Assembly: GCA_003427395.1 (NCBI GenBank)
Contig: BFEA01000366.1
Location: forward strand, 619,008-660,517
Length of the DNA: 41,510 nt
From: Chara braunii
Lineage: Eukaryota; Streptophyta; Charophyceae; Charales; Characeae
Direction: 5' to 3'
Shown: positions 9,458 through 19,733 of the stretch, piece after piece
Position numbering within the stretch: position 1 is the first letter of the stretch
Layout of the letters: every line of letters begins with the position of its first letter
Notes under the pieces: generated by a model
What the model was told of the DNA's origin: nothing
The model's database searches: none
The model's input: only the letters and a program-made list of their open reading frames with translations
Translations under genes and position numbers: made by a program

Positions 9458-10033
9458 TTCGCCAGACGCTATCATCTGGATGTGGAAAGAGTCTGGGCGA
9501 ACTTGTTCAAGGCCCAAAAGGCGATGATTGAACAAGCCAACCGCCACAGGCGACCTTCCCCCATCCGCACTGGTGACTATGTCTGGGCGGCCAGTTCTGA
9601 GTTGTCGAGGGAGGAGGATATTTCTCCTAAGCTGTTGCCACGCTACCTGGGTCCGTGGCAGGTCCTAGATACAGTGGGCGCTGATCCCTTCGGTCCGTCG
9701 TATGTCATCGACGTCCCGCTGCATCTACGCACCTATCCGGTCTTTCATGCATCCAAGCTACTGCCTTTCATCCCAGCTGATGCATTCCCTAACCGGCCCC
9801 CTCAATGGGGCCCACCAATACCTGGTAAGGGATATGATGTGGTGGCCATTGAGGACGAGTGGGGCACTTGCCCCAACCGGCAGTATCTTGTCAGGTTTGC
9901 GTTTCAGCCTCCTTCTGAGAACCGGTGGTTCTACAGAAGAGACCTGATCAAGACAGCCAAGTCAGTTGTTTTGAGATACGAGGCGGCTCAGAAGGGTAAT
10001 CTCCCTCGTCGATCTCCTCGTCTCCACCCTTAG
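9458..10033 (+). pseudogene. pol: gypsy pol, part 4: integrase C-terminus with chromodomain-like tail
   Basis: The GPWQVLDTVGADPFGPSYVIDVP region and VFHASKLLPF (the GPY/F-like and 'HVS.LK' integrase tail) are followed by about 50 residues resembling a chromodomain: YDVVAIEDEW, YLVRFAF, ENRWFYRRDLIKT. Chromodomains at this site target chromovirus integrase to modified chromatin. The aromatic cage is not clearly intact, so the assignment is moderate. The frame ends at TAG 10031, about 20 bases before the polypurine tract. Confidence 0.8.
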
Positions 10034-10052
10034 CTCGGAGGTCCTCGCTCCC

Positions 10053-10066
10053 CGGGGGGGTAAGAA
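10053..10066 (+). other. Polypurine tract of the gypsy element
   Basis: A run of G residues followed by TAAGAA lies directly before the LTR start TGTAATG at 10067. This position and composition fit the plus-strand primer site used in reverse transcription. Confidence 0.7.
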
Positions 10067-11114
10067 TGTAATGACTTGCTGCTTGCTGTCGTATCTGTCT
10101 GCGGGGTTGTACTCTACGGTGTGGTTTTGCCTGCTGAGTTGCGGCATGTTTGTTACTGTGTGACTGCTGTGTTTTTGTGGTCGCACTGAGGGTTGTCCGC
10201 TGTTCTAAAAATAAAATAGAATTAATAGCGGTAGAGTTTGAGTGTTTGCAGGCCCTAAGGGGCACTGCGCCCTAAGTGTTGTAGGACTGCTGTAGAGGCC
10301 GGGTAGGCCCTTAGGGCAACGGTACCGGTAGTAGTTTCGGTCCGGTAGGTTAGGCCGAAAACTATAGGTAAGGTAGGACCGATAGTTAGGGACTTTTGGG
10401 CTTTTCATTTTTTGCGTGCAGCGTTGGTGGCCAACCAAGTGAGCAGCGCTGAAGACCCACAGCGGCACCTGGGGTTTCAGCAGCGGTGAAGCAGCCATAG
10501 CCGCCCACCTGAGTCAGCCATAGCTGGGGCTGTACTCAGCGCATCTATCCCCTGGGGATATCTGCGTTGGCAGGGCTATATCAGAGGTCTTCACTGAGTA
10601 CATGTGGGTACCAGTGCTGCGGTAGCAGCCAGGCAACCATAGCTGCCTTCTTCATCGTCAGAGTGACTCATCGGCACTGGGGATTACTTCGTTGTTCATG
10701 ATCTGCATTTGGGTGTATGGCGCTGGCCTCTGGGAGGCTGTTACTGTGCAGCGCTAGACTCAGAGAGTGTAGTAGTGAGTAGTGTGTGTGGTTCTGGAGT
10801 TGCGAGATACTGGGTTGAACTCTTTTACGATAATTGAGGTTAACTGTGTTGAGTTGGCTCATCATCTTGGTTAATTTCCAATTGTGATCTTCGCAGTGTC
10901 AATTGTGATTGGTTGTTGGGGGTGTGTCAGGAAGACAAAAACACTGAGTGTGTTCTCCCCTTCTGTGCATATTTGTTATTCCGCTGTTTATCTCTGATCG
11001 GTGTGCAGTTGGACCCTGTCTCCTTCTCCCCTTTGTCTCATGCATGTATGGGCGTGTGTGAGTACTTCTGAGTGTGAGTGGCAATCAAATTGTCAGACAA
11101 CCAAGTTCATAATA
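10067..11114 (+). repeat. 3' LTR of the gypsy element
   Basis: About 1,048 bp, starting TGTAATGACTTG just after the polypurine tract and ending CCAAGTTCATAATA. The inverted left-end copy preserves CATAACA, so the original end probably read TG...CA with short imperfect inverted termini (TGTAATGAC versus TGTTATGAAC). An A/T-rich stretch at 10207-10230 could contain the promoter. The LTR also holds dispersed short repeats of the type CAGCCATAGC near 10490-10650. No coding sequence. Confidence 0.8.
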
Positions 11115-11126
11115 TATTCACGCCCT

Positions 11127-12386
11127 ATGCTGCTGCCTAAGGGCATTATACGCATAGTGTCGTGGAATATGAGAGGGTTATGTGACACAGGACACAAGCA
11201 CAAATGTGACAGGATGAAATCCTGGCTGCATCCAAATAAAATTTCATTTGTTTGTATTTAAGAATCCAACTTGGATGAACAAAGAATAGCTACAGACACC
11301 TCATGGTGGACAGACCCTCAATACTGGGCACCCGCGAGAGGAATGACAAGCCAAGCAGGCACCTGCGGTGGGACAGGGATATTAATCCACAGAGATTTGG
11401 ACATAATTGTGATTGACTCCATGGTAGATCTATGGGGTCGATGGGTATGGGTAAAATTTACAATGGGGACAGAAGATTGGACGATAATGTCGCTCTATCT
11501 TCCAACAGACTACAGTGAACGATCTAACTTTATATCTGATCTCCCTAGTTTTATCCCAAACTCAGAAAACCTCGTCCTAGCGGGCGATTGGAATACCGTC
11601 CTTAACCTGGGGCTTGACAGCCCCAAAGTAGCTCCGATCAGAACAGATGCGAGGCTTCTTCGAGCTTTCATGGTGTCACAAAATCTCACAGATGTCTACC
11701 GTACGATGCATCCGGACAGTCATGGCTACACATGGTTTGGGTCGCAATTCCCCCCTGTGCGCAGAAGACTAGACTTTATGTTGATGAGGGGGAGCCCATG
11801 GAACAATTGCACTAAAATGGATGTGGAGTCATACTACCTCTCGGATCACTACCCGGTGCTGGCTGAGTGCACCTTTCCTCAAACAATAAAATTTGGTCCC
11901 TCATACTTCAAATTTAATACCAAACATCTACAAGATGAAGGGGTGGCGGATTGGATAAGGAATCATTTGGACCAATGGCCGCAAGCAAGGCCACTCTTCG
12001 AAAAAGAAGAGCAGTGGCTGGAGGTCGGGTTCAGAATTTTACAGGAGTCCCTAAGCAACATTTCCAAAATAAGAGCGATTGACGAGAGAAAGAAAGAATC
12101 TGATTTAATAGCAGTGATTCAAAAGTTTGAAGCCGAACTAGGTAAACATCCAATTTCAGATGCTTACTGGTCAGCCAAACGCCGGCGCAAAATCCAACAA
12201 TTGGAGAAAATTGAAATAAAAAATCAAGAGCAATGGATACAATGGTTATCCCAGCGCAACATAATCACCGGAGATCGAATGACGAAAGATACATTTCGAA
12301 GGTTCATTCTACAGCAAACCAAACCGCGTATGAATCAACTAGCCCACCCCTTCTCAGTGCAACAGACTATAACAGAGGATGCTTAA
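11127..12386 (+). pseudogene. LINE-1 ORF2, part 1: APE-type endonuclease and linker
   Basis: This is the likely ORF2 start (ATG 11127, MLLPKG), 13 bp after the gypsy LTR. Catalytic motifs of the EEP/APE endonuclease appear in order: IVSWNMRGL, CI-stop-ES (the Glu motif, with the preceding Gln codon CAA apparently changed to TAA at 11259), GDWNTVLN, RRLDFMLMRG and LSDHYPVLAE. All catalytic residues remain. A charged linker leads to the RT; another stop (TAA 12384) falls just before QMCEYARLYF, a phrase conserved in LINE-3 as GMCQYAQLYF. The enzyme nicks target DNA to prime reverse transcription. Confidence 0.85.
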
Positions 12387-13724
12387 CAAATGTGTGAATA
12401 TGCCAGGCTATACTTTCATGATATACTATCAACCAGAAGACCTTATGACAGTACGGCCACTGATTTGAGGGAGAACTCACAATTTTGGGATCTCACTCAG
12501 GTAAGAATCCCTACTCAAGCAAAACTGGATCTTGATAGACCGGTCACATCAGAGGAGCTGTTACACGCTGCCAAACAGATGGCTAAGAGCAAATGCCTTG
12601 GAGATGGCGGGCTACCAATTGAAGTATATTTAGCAGTTTGGCCTAGTTTCAGTCCGTATTTGGTCAAATGCTATAACGGGGTACTAGAGGGAGGGAATTT
12701 CAGGGAAACTCACTAAAGGAATGATGAATGAAATTATTTCATTATTGTATAAAAAAAGGTACAAGTCTGAAATCAGGAACTGGCATCCCATTTCAGTCTT
12801 GAATGTCTCCTATAAAAATTTTGCCAAAACCTTAGCAATAAGGCTGGCAAGATACCTCCCGGACCTGATCCGAAGGGAGCAGGGCGCCTTTGTAAAGCAC
12901 AGGTCCATTATGGACAACATAGCGGCGACGGTGCAAGCTCTTGAAATTATTGCTACAGAAAATAAAAATATTGCGGTCCTTCTCCTAGATATGGAGAAGG
13001 CCTACGACAGAGTGGGATGAACTTTTGTAATGATCACACTAAAACATATGAGATTCGGATCTATGTTTGCTCAGTGGGTAACCACTATGTACTCGTCGAC
13101 AACAGCTTCGGTCATGGTCAATGAACTAAATCACTTCAGTTCTCTCTTTCACGCTCGTTGAGACAGGGATGCCCCTTGGCCCCCCTGCTCTTCGTTATCC
13201 ATATGAAAGTATTATAGGATAACATAAGATGTAATGATCAAATTGCGGGATTGAAACTGCACAACCAGATTCAATGGAAAGGGGGGGCTCTAGCGGATGA
13301 TTTGACCTTATCATGTGTTAATAACAGATCTTCTCTAATAACACTCAGGAAAATACTGAACACCTACTGTGAACTGTCTGAGGCCTCAATTAATTGGAAT
13401 AAATCCACATATTTCTTACCAAGAGATTACGAGTTAGAGGTAAATTGGGGATTGAAGCAAGTCCCTGCAGATGTGTCAGAACGGTTTCTTGGGGTACAAG
13501 TTTCCTTAACTAATAATGCGGAATTTCAAGACTCGATGTTGGTGGAAATGTTTGTTAACAGACTCTCAAGCTGGAGCCACAAGAGACATCTGTCCCTGAT
13601 AGGGAGGGCGTTGGTGATCCAAGCTGCAGGTTTTGGCGTGTTGTGGTTTGTGTTGGCTACTCACTTACTGGGAGACAAAGCTTATAAAGCCATGATCAAG
13701 CAAGCAGCTGCCAAACTGCTATGA
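12387..13724 (+). pseudogene. LINE-1 ORF2, part 2: reverse transcriptase
   Basis: Motifs of a non-LTR RT appear in order: NWHPISVLNVSYK, QGAFVKHRSIMDN, VLLLDMEKAYDRVG with the first catalytic Asp, SLRQGCPLAPLLF, and ALADDLTLS with the Asp pair at 13296-13301. The frame changes near 12717 and again near 13145. A TGA at 13018 replaces the Trp expected after DRVG. The same Trp codon is also a stop in LINE-3, but there as TAA. The thumb region (LSLIGRALVIQAAGFGVLWF) follows. The match to LINE-3 is close throughout. Confidence 0.85.
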
Positions 13725-14956
13725 AAACCAGAAGCGGGAGAGAATCAGAGTTTCCTCTCTAGGTGGTCTGGGAGACAGTCTCCTTTCCTAAAGAAGAATG
13801 GGGCCTAGGACTGCTAGACCCCAAACAACAGAACATTGCACTTTTAGCAAAATGGACGATGGCAAGACAAGGTGGGTAACACTAGCTATATATATTATTA
13901 TATTTTAACTCCAGAGTGGAATCTGAGTCGTCCCAAGGATGTGCGGGCTTGTTTGCTGATAAGATCCTTCGTGAATAGGAAGGTTAATTCGGTTTTTTTG
14001 AACAACGTTTTGGCTGCCTGGCAAAAGTTGTTTCCATCAGAAAGAGTAAAACCTGACTCAAAGGAAACTGTGCTGAATCAGATTTTGTTCGAAAATCCCC
14101 ATATAATAGACGAAACAGGAGCACTTTTTTCAGCTCACGATTCAGCAGGGAACTTTGGGAAAGCTTGGGCAGAAAGAGGCGTGGTTAGAGTTAAGGATAT
14201 CTGGGATACTGAAATTAACAAATGGAGAAACCAGTCTGAGTTAAAGGAGAAATTAAGCAGACTCAGATCTGTGACTAAGAGGCTAGAGGCTCTTCAGAAA
14301 GCTATTCCGACAGGGTGGGTAGGTCTTCAGGTGTAAGAATCCCTGCGGGGGGGCTCTGGTTAATTCCAGCCTCCAAGCAGGGACCAGTTCTTCAAGTGAC
14401 AGATGACCTGGGGGAGGAGGGTTGGGTAGCAACTGAATGGAATAAACCGGTAGATTTCTCATACGTGAAGACATTGACAAAAAGAGAAAATGTGATGGTC
14501 CCCTCCTTGCAGGGTTTCTCAGAAGTGGTGGTCAGTACGAAAACACAGAGAGCCCCGACGGGTGGGGCCCTAATTACAGTGGCCTCTCTCCCAATGGGAT
14601 GGGTCCCTGTAAAGAATACAACAATAAATTGCAGATCTCTGGGTTTGTGGCAAAGCTAGAAGCAAAAATTACTATCCTTGGATGAATATTCCACCAAGGA
14701 AGGCACAAGAATTCTTAGACACAAGGTTCGGAAGTCGCCGACAACAGTTGTGGAGCAACGAAGAAGTGATCAAGGCCTACTGATGCTACAAGCAGGACAA
14801 CTATCCTCCCTGTTGAAACAACTTAAGAAGTTACCTTCGCAGCGGCTGTCAAGCATTTTTTGGTTGCAATCGTTGTTGGCTACAACTTCAGCAACACGAT
14901 TGATTCGACAAGGAGTGAACATCTCAGCCAGCTGCATCCACTGCAAATGGATGTGA
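13725..14956 (+). pseudogene. LINE-1 ORF2, part 3: region between RT and zinc terminus
   Basis: This stretch has many breaks. Between 13725 and 13870 the frame is shifted (LL-AKW phrase). From 13872 to 14336 an open frame contains FVNRKVNSVFLNNVLAAWQ and AGNFGKAWAERGVVRVKDI, which match LINE-3 (SPGNFGRAWVERGITRILDL) and LINE-2 (PGAFGRAWVRRGISRIADL). From 14315 to 14659 a segment with VPSLQGFSEVVVSTKTQ has a counterpart in LINE-3 (VPSLEGMNQVVTEVKMQ). The region is an extra block of about 350-400 residues between RT and zinc terminus. Its function is unknown. Confidence 0.7.
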
Positions 14957-15436
14957 GAAGACGACAAACACCTGTGTCTGACGTGCCCGACTTTGAGGAG
15001 GATCTCGGACTGGTGGATCAGACATTGGGAAAAAAATTCGAACAAGAATTTTTCATGGTCTAATGAATGGATACTAAATGATATTCATGACATGACAGAC
15101 TCAAATGCGGGAGAGTGGCTATATGTAGCTCAGGCGGTAAGGGCTATTATCATGAATGTAATATGGGAGAACAAAAATGATCAGTTGTTCAAGGGTAAGT
15201 ATATCTCTGATTTGGCAATTAAGAATAAGATCACTCAGCAGATTCGCTTAAATATTAGTAGTGACTGGTTCCGAAGGGTGGGCAAAGGTAATGTTGCAGA
15301 GCACAGAAAGTGGTTTTGGGATACGTGGGGGAGAGAAACCAGATTAGTGAAGTTTACTGTTAACGGCAGGTTATGCCTCTCGCCCTGCCTACTCTCCCCG
15401 GCAGGGCACGGAGAACGCTTTAGCTCTCCACCTTGA
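14957..15436 (+). pseudogene. LINE-1 ORF2, part 4: zf-RVT-like C-terminus
   Basis: Zinc-ligand residues lie in CIHCKWM (just before a TGA at about 14954) and CLTCPT, followed by ISDWWIRHWEKN, WLYVAQAVRAIIMNVIWENKNDQLF. This is the arrangement of the zf-RVT region at the C-terminus of many plant LINE RTs, and it also occurs in LINE-2 (CPCC...HLWWDCPTSRRVWRWW) and LINE-3 (CGRC...YLWYACPLSSRVWKWW). The open frame ends at 15436 after a diverged tail. Confidence 0.75.
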
Positions 15437-15725
15437 TGAGGACAAAATTAGAAACGGCACAGGCAAAGGTGACGGTAGTGGCTACAACATAATGAGTTCA
15501 TAAGGTTCAAAGAGCAGTTTAAAAATTTGCCTTTCAGAAGTCTCCTTTTTTCTTTGTTTTTAGAGAACAGTTTAGTAGAGGGACAGTGGATACGGTTTCC
15601 CATAGATTCTTGTACCAGGTTGTTTTGTGGGGCGTATTCCCGGGCCCCTGTTCCTCTTCTGAAATAAAACGACTTGAGTTTCTCTAAAATAATCATAATA
15701 ATAATAATAATAATAATAATAAAAT
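15437..15725 (+). other. LINE-1 3' UTR and (AAT)n tail
   Basis: Non-coding; an AATAAA-type signal lies at about 15663-15668 and the sequence ends in AAT repeats (about 15689-15722), a tail style seen in some plant LINEs in place of pure poly-A. Confidence 0.65.
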
Positions 15726-15773
15726 TTCAAAAGTTGTCAGACGTTCTCAAGAGTTGGGTCTTCAAGAGTTTTC

Positions 15774-16083
15774 GGCCCCTCGCCACACAGCACTCTCGAA
15801 AGGGCAATGGTGTTAGACAGAGGATGAAAAACGACAGTCATACAACTTTGTTTTTTTTGAATGGAGTTAGGATAACGGCCTGACAATTCTTGAAAATCGA
15901 AAGTTCTTCAAGGGTTCGGGCAAGGACGCTCAAGGACGCTTGGAAACGCATGAGTTGCAGGCTGGGGTTTCCCATCTTTCAAGAGCCACTCTGACAGCTC
16001 TTGACTGCCCCAAATGTCAAGAGGCTATGTGGCGATGTAGCAACTCTTGAAAAAAAAATTTCAAGAGTGGTGTGGCGAGGCCC
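15774..16083. mobile_element. MITE family D (ends GGSCCTCGCCACAC)
   Basis: The left arm GGCCCCTCGCCACACAGCAC and the right arm ending GTGTGGCGAGGCCC are inverted, with several short CAAGAG/CTCTTG repeats inside. The right end matches the left-end fragment at 4230 perfectly over 25 bases, better than it matches 15774. So either 15774 is a diverged internal end or a second nested copy. No coding. Confidence 0.55.
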
Positions 16084-16118
16084 TTAGGGGACCTCACAAT
16101 TCTACCTGGAATTATCAC

Positions 16119-16290
16119 CCAAAAGCCTAGCTCAGTGGGTACACCCATGAACTGTTGAAATACAGACCTGTGTTCGAATCCAGCTGATGGAAAGTGACGA
16201 GTAAAACCGACTACTAATGAATTGCTTGGGGCCGGTCAGCTCAATGCTAATATCTCAAGGCCGTCCCCCTTTTCAAAAAAAATAAAAATA
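16119..16290 (+). mobile_element. tRNA-derived SINE, copy 2
   Basis: Pol III promoter elements are well kept: A box TAGCTCAGTGGGTACACCC and B box TGTTCGAATCC at about 16182. The 3' block ATCTCAAGGCCGTC precedes an A-rich tail (16275-16295). It matches the copy at 482-655 at both ends. Such SINEs depend on LINE machinery for copying. Confidence 0.7.
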
Positions 16291-16439
16291 AAAAATCTAC
16301 CCGGAATTATCCTAGAGTTATCCTGGCAGCATTAGCCAGTTTAGCTTACGAGCATAGCTCGCATCCTAAACCAACTATCGTTATAACAGTGTACTAGAAA
16401 TCGGGTCTAGTGTCCCATATCTATTTTGTTACTTTCCAA

Positions 16440-16455
16440 AAAAAAAAAAAAAAAC
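16440..16455. repeat. Poly-A tract
   Basis: About 16 A residues. Between the SINE and this tract, and on to 16480, nothing gene-like is seen. Confidence 0.6.
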
Positions 16456-16483
16456 GCTTGAAGCTCTACCCCAAAGGGTAAAG

Positions 16484-16645
16484 GATACTGGTTCCAACCA
16501 AGTTAAAAAGGACCCCATTATCTCCTCTAGGAAACCAGTATTGAACCATGAAATTCACAGAAACGATACTGGTTCCAACCAAGTTAAAAAGGACCCCATT
16601 ATCTCCTCTAGGAAACCAGTATTGAACCATGAAATTCACAGAAAC
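16484..16645. repeat. Perfect 81-bp tandem duplication
   Basis: Units 16484-16564 and 16565-16645 are identical by eye. Each unit contains a hairpin-forming pair (ATACTGGTTCC and GGAAACCAGTAT). A degenerate run of CTGAACTCT/GAAATTCT-like units follows to about 16722. The identity suggests a recent event or an assembly artefact. Confidence 0.9.
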
Positions 16646-16951
16646 TTCTGAACTCTGAGATTCTGAACCCTGAAATTCTCAAGCTCTGAACTCTTGAAAC
16701 CCTGAAACTCTAAAACTCACTGAAAAAGGACATAACATTTGAGCCATACGGACCGAATACGGTCCTAAAGAGAGTTGACAGCGAGATCCTCTCAAACTAG
16801 GAGAGACATTTCACTCTGCATCTTTCAACAGCCATGGAGGAAAATGAAACTGGCCACCAGCTTTAAGGAGTACCAATTGTGCATTCAAGCCCCAAGTTCT
16901 GGAGAACCAGCCAGCCGATTTGGGGCTACGTTTGCCCCCAAACCGTCTTCT

Positions 16952-17889
16952 TCAATCAGCAATGATAATATATCTGATTTCGGTCTTCACCTTGTTGATA
17001 ATATCCCTGAGCGACAGATGGAAGCCTCGAAACACTTGATCATTACTATCCGACCAAATAACTCCAAAAACAATTCCCCTGATAACTTGTGCGACGTATC
17101 CCCACCCAACTGTTGCAGTCAATCCTGCCCCCAAAGTCCCTGTCAGAACCCAACCCTCGTTCCAGGGAAATACATCTTTAGTGATCTGTTTCCAACTCTC
17201 CTCCCACCATTTCCAAACCCGGCTAGATAAAGGGCATGCATACCACAGATAACTAGTGGTTTCCCAGACCCAATTACAACGCCCACAAGTAGTGGGTATT
17301 TCCATCCCTTTAGAGTGTAGCCAGACTGCCGAAGCTGTAACCAACAGTGATTGCAGTGTCAAAATACTAGCATGTTTCTGAAAAGGCAACGCTTTTAACT
17401 ATTTTCAATGTACCAGCAGGTCTTTACTCTCTATGGGTGTTAGTGATTGCTGCTCCCTTCTCTTCAGTACAATGTCCGCCGGTTGTTTCTTACCTTTCTG
17501 TCGAAGGAGGTTTACCCCTCGTCTGGTTGAATAGGAATTCAGTCCAATGATCTTTTGAGTCTTTTGGTCAATCCAGCCAACCGAACAAGGGTGAATTGCC
17601 ATTTCTATAAGTGCTTTCCCTCCTGCTAGTAGAAGATTCACTATTGGAGGACCAACCATAACTGCAGCTCCAGTCCGAGTCTTTCCAGACTGCATCTTGA
17701 CCTCTGTCACAACTTGATTCATTCCTTCTAAAGAAGGGACTTGTATTTTAGCCTTGAAGGTCAGTAACTTGGAGTAAGAGGTGGTAGATGTTTCCTCCCA
17801 CAATTCCACATCATACCCTCCCCAACTTCTTACTCTAGCAGATTCCAGTACGTTTGCAGTTGTTGTCCACCTACAGTTTTCAGTCATCT
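16952..17889 (-). pseudogene. LINE-3 ORF2, zinc C-terminus and preceding spacer
   Basis: On the minus strand, 17887-17405 is an open frame with VPSLEGMNQVVTEVKMQ, equivalent to the LINE-1 spacer. 17389-16952 holds the zf-RVT-like end: CGRCNWVWETTSYLWYACP, SRVWKWWEESW, YVAQVIRGIVFGVIWSD. The two are separated by a frame change at about 17395-17405. No enzymatic function is known for this region; zinc-binding residues may help hold RNA. Confidence 0.75.
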
Positions 17890-18674
17890 ACTCTGAGTTA
17901 TCTATCCATACAGTATCTGTGACCGTCTCTGTGGCACAACATTCTGTATTTCTGCTAGGTGTTCTTCTACATTCCTCAGATACCGGAGTTGGCTTCTCAC
18001 CCGTATCTCTGTTTTTCACTCATTAAACTCTTTATCCTTAAGATCAAGTATACGAGTGATTCCACGTTCCACCCAAGCTCGTCCAAAATTCCCAGGGGAG
18101 TCTTGGGCCGAAAAGGGTTGACCATCAGAGCCACACAGGAGGGCGTCTTCAAAGATAGACTGTGTTATAACTTCCTCCGTTAACTTTGGTTGGAGCAAAT
18201 TGGAGGGCAACATCTTGGACCAGGTGTACAGAATATCATTCCAAAAGCGAGATTTTGACCTTTTTCGATTGTATGCCTTCATGAACAGACAACGCCAGAT
18301 ATCAGTCGGCTTGCTCAAATTTCATTCCTCACTGAGTATGTACTTAGCAAGCCAGATCCAGGCATGTTTATATTATGCTAACATAGCTTTAATAGGCCAT
18401 TTTGCCAATAATGCTATATTTTGGTGTTTGGGATCCAGGATGCCAAACCCGCCCCCCTCCCTCGGGAATGTAATGGAATCCCAAACCACTTTTGATAAAA
18501 AAACATCTTCCTCCTCCGTTTCAGGTTTCCACAGAAATCTAGAGGCTCCTTTCTTGATCTTTTTGTAAGCCTGAACTCCAACCGGTGTACTTGGAGAGGA
18601 TACCACAGAATAGAAAAAGCTGACACAGTGAGCACCAAGGCACGACCCAACAGGGACAGGTGACGTGTGTACTC
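17890..18674 (-). pseudogene. LINE-3 ORF2, region after the RT
   Basis: The minus-strand frame 18318-18016 contains SRFWNDILYTWSKMLPSN and NFGRAWVERGITRILDLKD, parallel to LINE-1 and LINE-2. The frame around 18660-18373 carries the thumb-adjacent phrase SRFLWKPETEEEDVFLSKVVWDSI and GFGILDPKHQNIALLAKW. Several stops and shifts separate them. Confidence 0.7.
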
Positions 18675-19733
18675 TTATTTGGCAATTCGTTGACATACTT
18701 TCTCCTCCAATAGCTGGTCTTGGAACTTTGAGTTGTCTGACAAAGATACCTGAACTCCAAGATACCTGTCTGATGTATCCGTGGGTATGCGCCGCATTCC
18801 CCAATCAACTTTAAGTTGAAATTGTGTAGGCAAAAAAAACACTGACTTATTCAAATTTATTGAGGCCACAGAAAATATAGAGTAGTCCTTTAAGGTATTA
18901 CGGATAGCCATCAATGATTCTTTATCATTCAAGCAAGTTATAGTTAGATCGTCTGTCAAGGCCCCCCCTTTCCATTGATAGTTATTGTGAAGCTCCAAAC
19001 TTGTAATCTGATCGTTATATCTTATATTGTCCAAGAGTACTTCCCGATGAAGGACGAATAGTAAAGGGGCTAATGGGCATCCTTGTGGCAACGAACGAGA
19101 TAGGCTAAATTCTTGAGAAAGCTGATTAATTACCAACACCATCGCAGTTGATGTAGAATACATCACTGATACCCATTTGCAGAAGTTCGGCCCAAAACCC
19201 ATGTGAGTTAGTGTTGTTCCCACGAAGGCTTAACCTACCTTATCGTAGGCTTTCTTCATGTCTATCAACAAAATTGTGACATTCTTGTTTTCAAGTGTTA
19301 TAACTTCCAAGGCTTGAATGGTGGCAGCTATGTTGTCCATGATCGATCTGTGTTTGACAAAGGCACCCTGATCGGGTTCCACTAGATCCGGTAAGTATTT
19401 GGCAAGGCGCAGGGCCAGAGCTTTGACTAAAATTTTGTAGGATACATTCAGTAAAGAAATTGGTCTCCAATTTCTAATATCGAATTTATCGCTTTTTTTG
19501 TAAATCAATGTTATTATACCTTGTTGCATTCCTTTAGACAGCGAACCCCCGGTCAGTACACCATTGTACACCTCCACAAAAGCTGAGCCCAGTGCGTCCC
19601 AAAGAGCGATGTAGGCTTTTACAGGCAGTCCATCAGACCTAGGACATTTTCCTAAAGCCATCTGTTCCACTGCATGTTTTACTTTCTCTGTTGTAAACGG
19701 TCGGTCTCAATCCAGTTTACCTGCAAAGTGCAA
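18675..19733 (-). pseudogene. LINE-3 ORF2, reverse transcriptase
   Basis: The minus-strand frame 19670-19230 gives NWRPISLLNVSYK, QGAFVKHRSIMDN and ILLIDMKKAYDKVG with the first catalytic Asp. It ends at a TAA in place of the conserved Trp. 19223-18675 continues with SLPQGCPLAPLLF and ALTDDLTIT, where the Ala before the Asp pair has become Thr. The catalytic Asp residues remain. Upstream (19733-19671) the frame is shifted. Confidence 0.85.

Larger units (their letters stand above)
6752..11114 (+). mobile_element. Truncated Ty3/gypsy chromovirus-like element with inverted LTR end
   Basis: It contains pol (end of protease, RT, RNase H, integrase, chromodomain-like tail), a polypurine tract and one complete LTR (10067-11114). 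The 5' LTR, gag and most of the protease are missing. The left end (6752-6843) is instead a 92-bp inverted copy of the last 92 bp of the LTR (11023-11114), identical except for one base. The element thus starts TGTTATG and ends CATAATA. Flanks TATC and TATT could be a 4-bp target-site duplication with one change. It lies between LINE-1 ORF1 and ORF2. Confidence 0.85.
4276..15725 (+). mobile_element. LINE-1: L1-type non-LTR retrotransposon, split by a gypsy element
   Basis: In order it holds a GC-rich 5' UTR, ORF1 (4796-6751), ORF2 (from 11127) with APE-type endonuclease, RT and zinc C-terminus, a 3' UTR with an AATAAA signal near 15664, and an (AAT)n tail at about 15689-15725. A 4.36-kb Ty3/gypsy element (6752-11114) sits between ORF1 and ORF2. 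Both ORFs have stops and frameshifts, so it is dead. The 5' boundary is approximate, and I could not identify a convincing target-site duplication. ORF2 is closely related to LINE-3 (16765-20717) and more distantly to LINE-2. Confidence 0.85.
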
